Of a stretch of 5,140 nt of DNA, positions 3,697-5,140 are shown one piece after another. The position numbers and the translations under genes were made by a program. Every line of letters starts with the position of its first letter. Within the stretch, counting starts at the first letter, position 1. Source of the stretch: Paenibacillus sp. (GTDB taxonomy: Bacteria; Bacillota; Bacilli; Paenibacillales; Paenibacillaceae); the NCBI GenBank assembly GCA_029256665.1, contig JAQSXN010000350.1, positions 1 to 5,140 on the forward strand. Direction: 5' to 3'. The notes below the pieces were generated by a model. The model was not told the origin of the DNA and ran no database searches. It saw only the letters and a list, made by a program, of their open reading frames with translations.

Positions 3697-5140
3697 CTAG
3701 CCGATAAACCCCAAGCCGCTTAACAGCCGCTTGATCATGACCGCGCTCTGCGCTCTGGTCGCTGGGGCGTCCGGCTCCAGCCGGTCGTTGCCCATACCTT
3801 GCATGATACCGGCTCTCAGCATGGCAGCCAGCTCCTTCTCCGCCCACGCGGACACCTTGCCCGCATCATGGTAATGCTGCGGCAGAGAGACATTCGCTTC
3901 CCCCGCTCCGCCACCGGCGAACGTTAGCGCGCGATGAAGCATGACCGCCATCTCTTCGCGGGCAATCGCGGCTTCCGGGCGAAACGTACCGTCGTCGTAG
4001 CCGTTGATCAAACCGGCTTTCGACGCGGCTTCGATCGCGCCGGCATGCCACTCGGTTCCGCCGATATCCCGGAACGGGGAGGACGAGCCGGTCGCGGCTT
4101 CGCCTAGACCGAGCGCCCTTGTCACAAGAGCGGCGAATTCGGCGCGGGTGATCCCTTGATCCGGCAGGAACGCTTCCGCGTTGGCGCCTTGCACGACCAG
4201 CTTGCCGGCCAGAAGCTTAATATCCTCGCGCGCCCAGTGACCGTCTAGATCGGCAAAGCTCGATCTCCCAGAGCGCACTATCGTATACAGGCTATTATGA
4301 GGCATGAATATGCGCACTTCTAGACGACCCGTTCCGGCTTCCGATATCGCGTGCGGCGCGAAACGCGCCGTACCGTTTCCGTCCAACCAGACAGCATTCA
4401 GTGAAGCCGCTCCTCCTGCCTCCGCTCCGTCCAACTCCAGAACCCGCTCCACATAAACGTCCCCAAAGTCGGTTACCGTCTCGCCGTCCGCCATCAGCTC
4501 AAAGGATACCGGCGCTGCCGCCACTTGCTCCAATCCCAGAGACTTCAGCTTCGCTTCCCACCGCTCCGCTTCTTCAAGCGATGCCTGACCGATCGTCAGC
4601 GTTATTGTCGAAGCGTGCTTCCACTTCTCCATCAATCCGAACGGCAAACGATAGCTCGCTTGAGGCGTCTTGACGAGCATGCTTCCATCCACGCTCACGG
4701 AGCTCCATGCGGAGACGGGCAGCTCTACAACGGTAACCGGCTCATCGCCCGCAACGGAAAGCTGCACGGTTCCGCCTTCCTTCATCGAAGCAAACGCTGC
4801 CGAGAGCGCATCCGCCTTAACCGTCACGACTCTTCTCGCCCGGCCATCCGCGCCCTCCAGGGCAGCGCTTTCGGCATCCCTTTCCCAATCAAGCTCGACC
4901 AGCCCTCCGTTCGACTCGCCGCCGTTACCGCCGCCGGAGCCATTGCCCCCGCTTCCGGAGCCGCTGCTTGATCCTTCGCCCGGCCCAGACGATCCTCCCG
5001 AACGGGCGGCGACCGTCAACGGGTAACGCGCCTCGAGGCCGGCATATACCGCCGTCAGCACGGCTGTTCCCGCGCTATGCGCCCGGACTGTTCCATCCGC
5101 TCCCACCTTCGCGACGTGCGGATGGCTGCTGCCAAAGGTC
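3697..5140 (-). CDS. S-layer homology (SLH) domain surface protein, C-terminal part
   Basis: The frame is open to the right edge, so 480 residues of a longer protein are visible and the start is missing. From the left of the protein: residues 1-46 are the end of a BIG2 Ig-like domain (SSHPHVAKV, then DGTVRAHSAGTAVLTA). Residues 46-79 form a Gly/Ser-rich linker. Residues 80-290 are a beta-rich region of the kind that precedes SLH domains in many Paenibacillus surface proteins (GTVQLSVAG, YVERVLEL, HNSLYTIV); I cannot name its family. Three SLH domains follow: about 294-345 (FADLDGHWARED, ITRAEF), 356-404 (FRDIGGTEWHAGAI, DGTFRPEAAIAREEM) and 423-473 (YHDAGKVSAWAEKEL, ATRAQS). SLH triplets bind pyruvylated secondary cell-wall polymer, so the protein is presumably exported and wall-bound, although no signal peptide is in view. 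Only the first domain has the canonical ITRAE motif; the others read IAREE and TRAQ. A GTG within the BIG2 domain (5104-5106) is not a real start. An intrinsic terminator follows directly. Confidence 0.93.
   Translation of the reverse strand, partial: TFGSSHPHVAKVGADGTVRAHSAGTAVLTAVYAGLEARYPLTVAARSGGSSGPGEGSSSGSGSGGNGSGGGNGGESNGGLVELDWERDAESAALEGADGRARRVVTVKADALSAAFASMKEGGTVQLSVAGDEPVTVVELPVSAWSSVSVDGSMLVKTPQASYRLPFGLMEKWKHASTITLTIGQASLEEAERWEAKLKSLGLEQVAAAPVSFELMADGETVTDFGDVYVERVLELDGAEAGGAASLNAVWLDGNGTARFAPHAISEAGTGRLEVRIFMPHNSLYTIVRSGRSSFADLDGHWAREDIKLLAGKLVVQGANAEAFLPDQGITRAEFAALVTRALGLGEAATGSSSPFRDIGGTEWHAGAIEAASKAGLINGYDDGTFRPEAAIAREEMAVMLHRALTFAGGGAGEANVSLPQHYHDAGKVSAWAEKELAAMLRAGIMQGMGNDRLEPDAPATRAQSAVMIKRLLSGLGFIG

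Noticed and set aside
3539..3847. 102-codon minus-strand frame across the terminator between the SLH and aldehyde dehydrogenase genes
   Set aside because: It overlaps both genes in other frames and spans an intrinsic terminator and a promoter. It has no family resemblance.
4525..4971. Plus-strand frame opposite the SLH-protein gene
   Set aside because: It is antisense to a continuous, domain-bearing frame and has no ribosome binding site or recognisable protein features.

Overview
The window looks like the chromosome of a GC-rich Firmicute of the Paenibacillus/Cohnella type. The grounds are a ctsR-mcsA-mcsB stress operon with a Bacillus-style CtsR operator and sigma-A promoter, AAGGAGG-type ribosome binding sites, and a surface protein with a bacterial Ig-like (BIG2) repeat, a Gly/Ser linker and three C-terminal SLH domains. 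All four genes lie on the minus strand, so transcription runs from high to low coordinates. The genus is inferred from protein resemblance, not demonstrated.

Layout from high to low coordinate: (1) 3697-5140, the C-terminal 480 residues of an SLH-anchored cell-surface protein whose start lies outside the window, followed at once by a strong intrinsic terminator (3645-3688). (2) 2146-3579, a complete 477-residue NAD(P)-dependent aldehyde dehydrogenase with its own extended -10 promoter. (3) 1490-2145, about 650 bases without a credible gene. This stretch holds two large palindromic repeat elements of the same design (1628-1809 and 1941-2124), a perfect 13-bp hairpin between them, and a short tandem repeat that runs into the last codons of the aldehyde dehydrogenase gene. 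(4) 1-1489, the promoter, CtsR operator, long leader, ctsR, mcsA and the first 52 codons of mcsB.

The stress genes form a feedback circuit: CtsR represses its own operon at low temperature. McsB, a protein arginine kinase activated by the zinc-finger protein McsA, inactivates CtsR and marks proteins for ClpCP. clpC would be expected beyond the left edge but is not visible. The aldehyde dehydrogenase and the SLH protein are separate transcription units with no evident functional link to it.

The most noteworthy signal is the repeat pair. A 24-bp module, TAACGG-N12-YTATTT, occurs eight times as two mirror-symmetric sets of four. Within each arm the modules are spaced exactly 50 bp. Each element carries its own subtype (TAACGGTTG versus TAAMGGAC). 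A ninth, partial copy supplies the stop codon of the aldehyde dehydrogenase gene. All four visible gene starts are also non-ATG (GTG, TTG, TTG, GTG).
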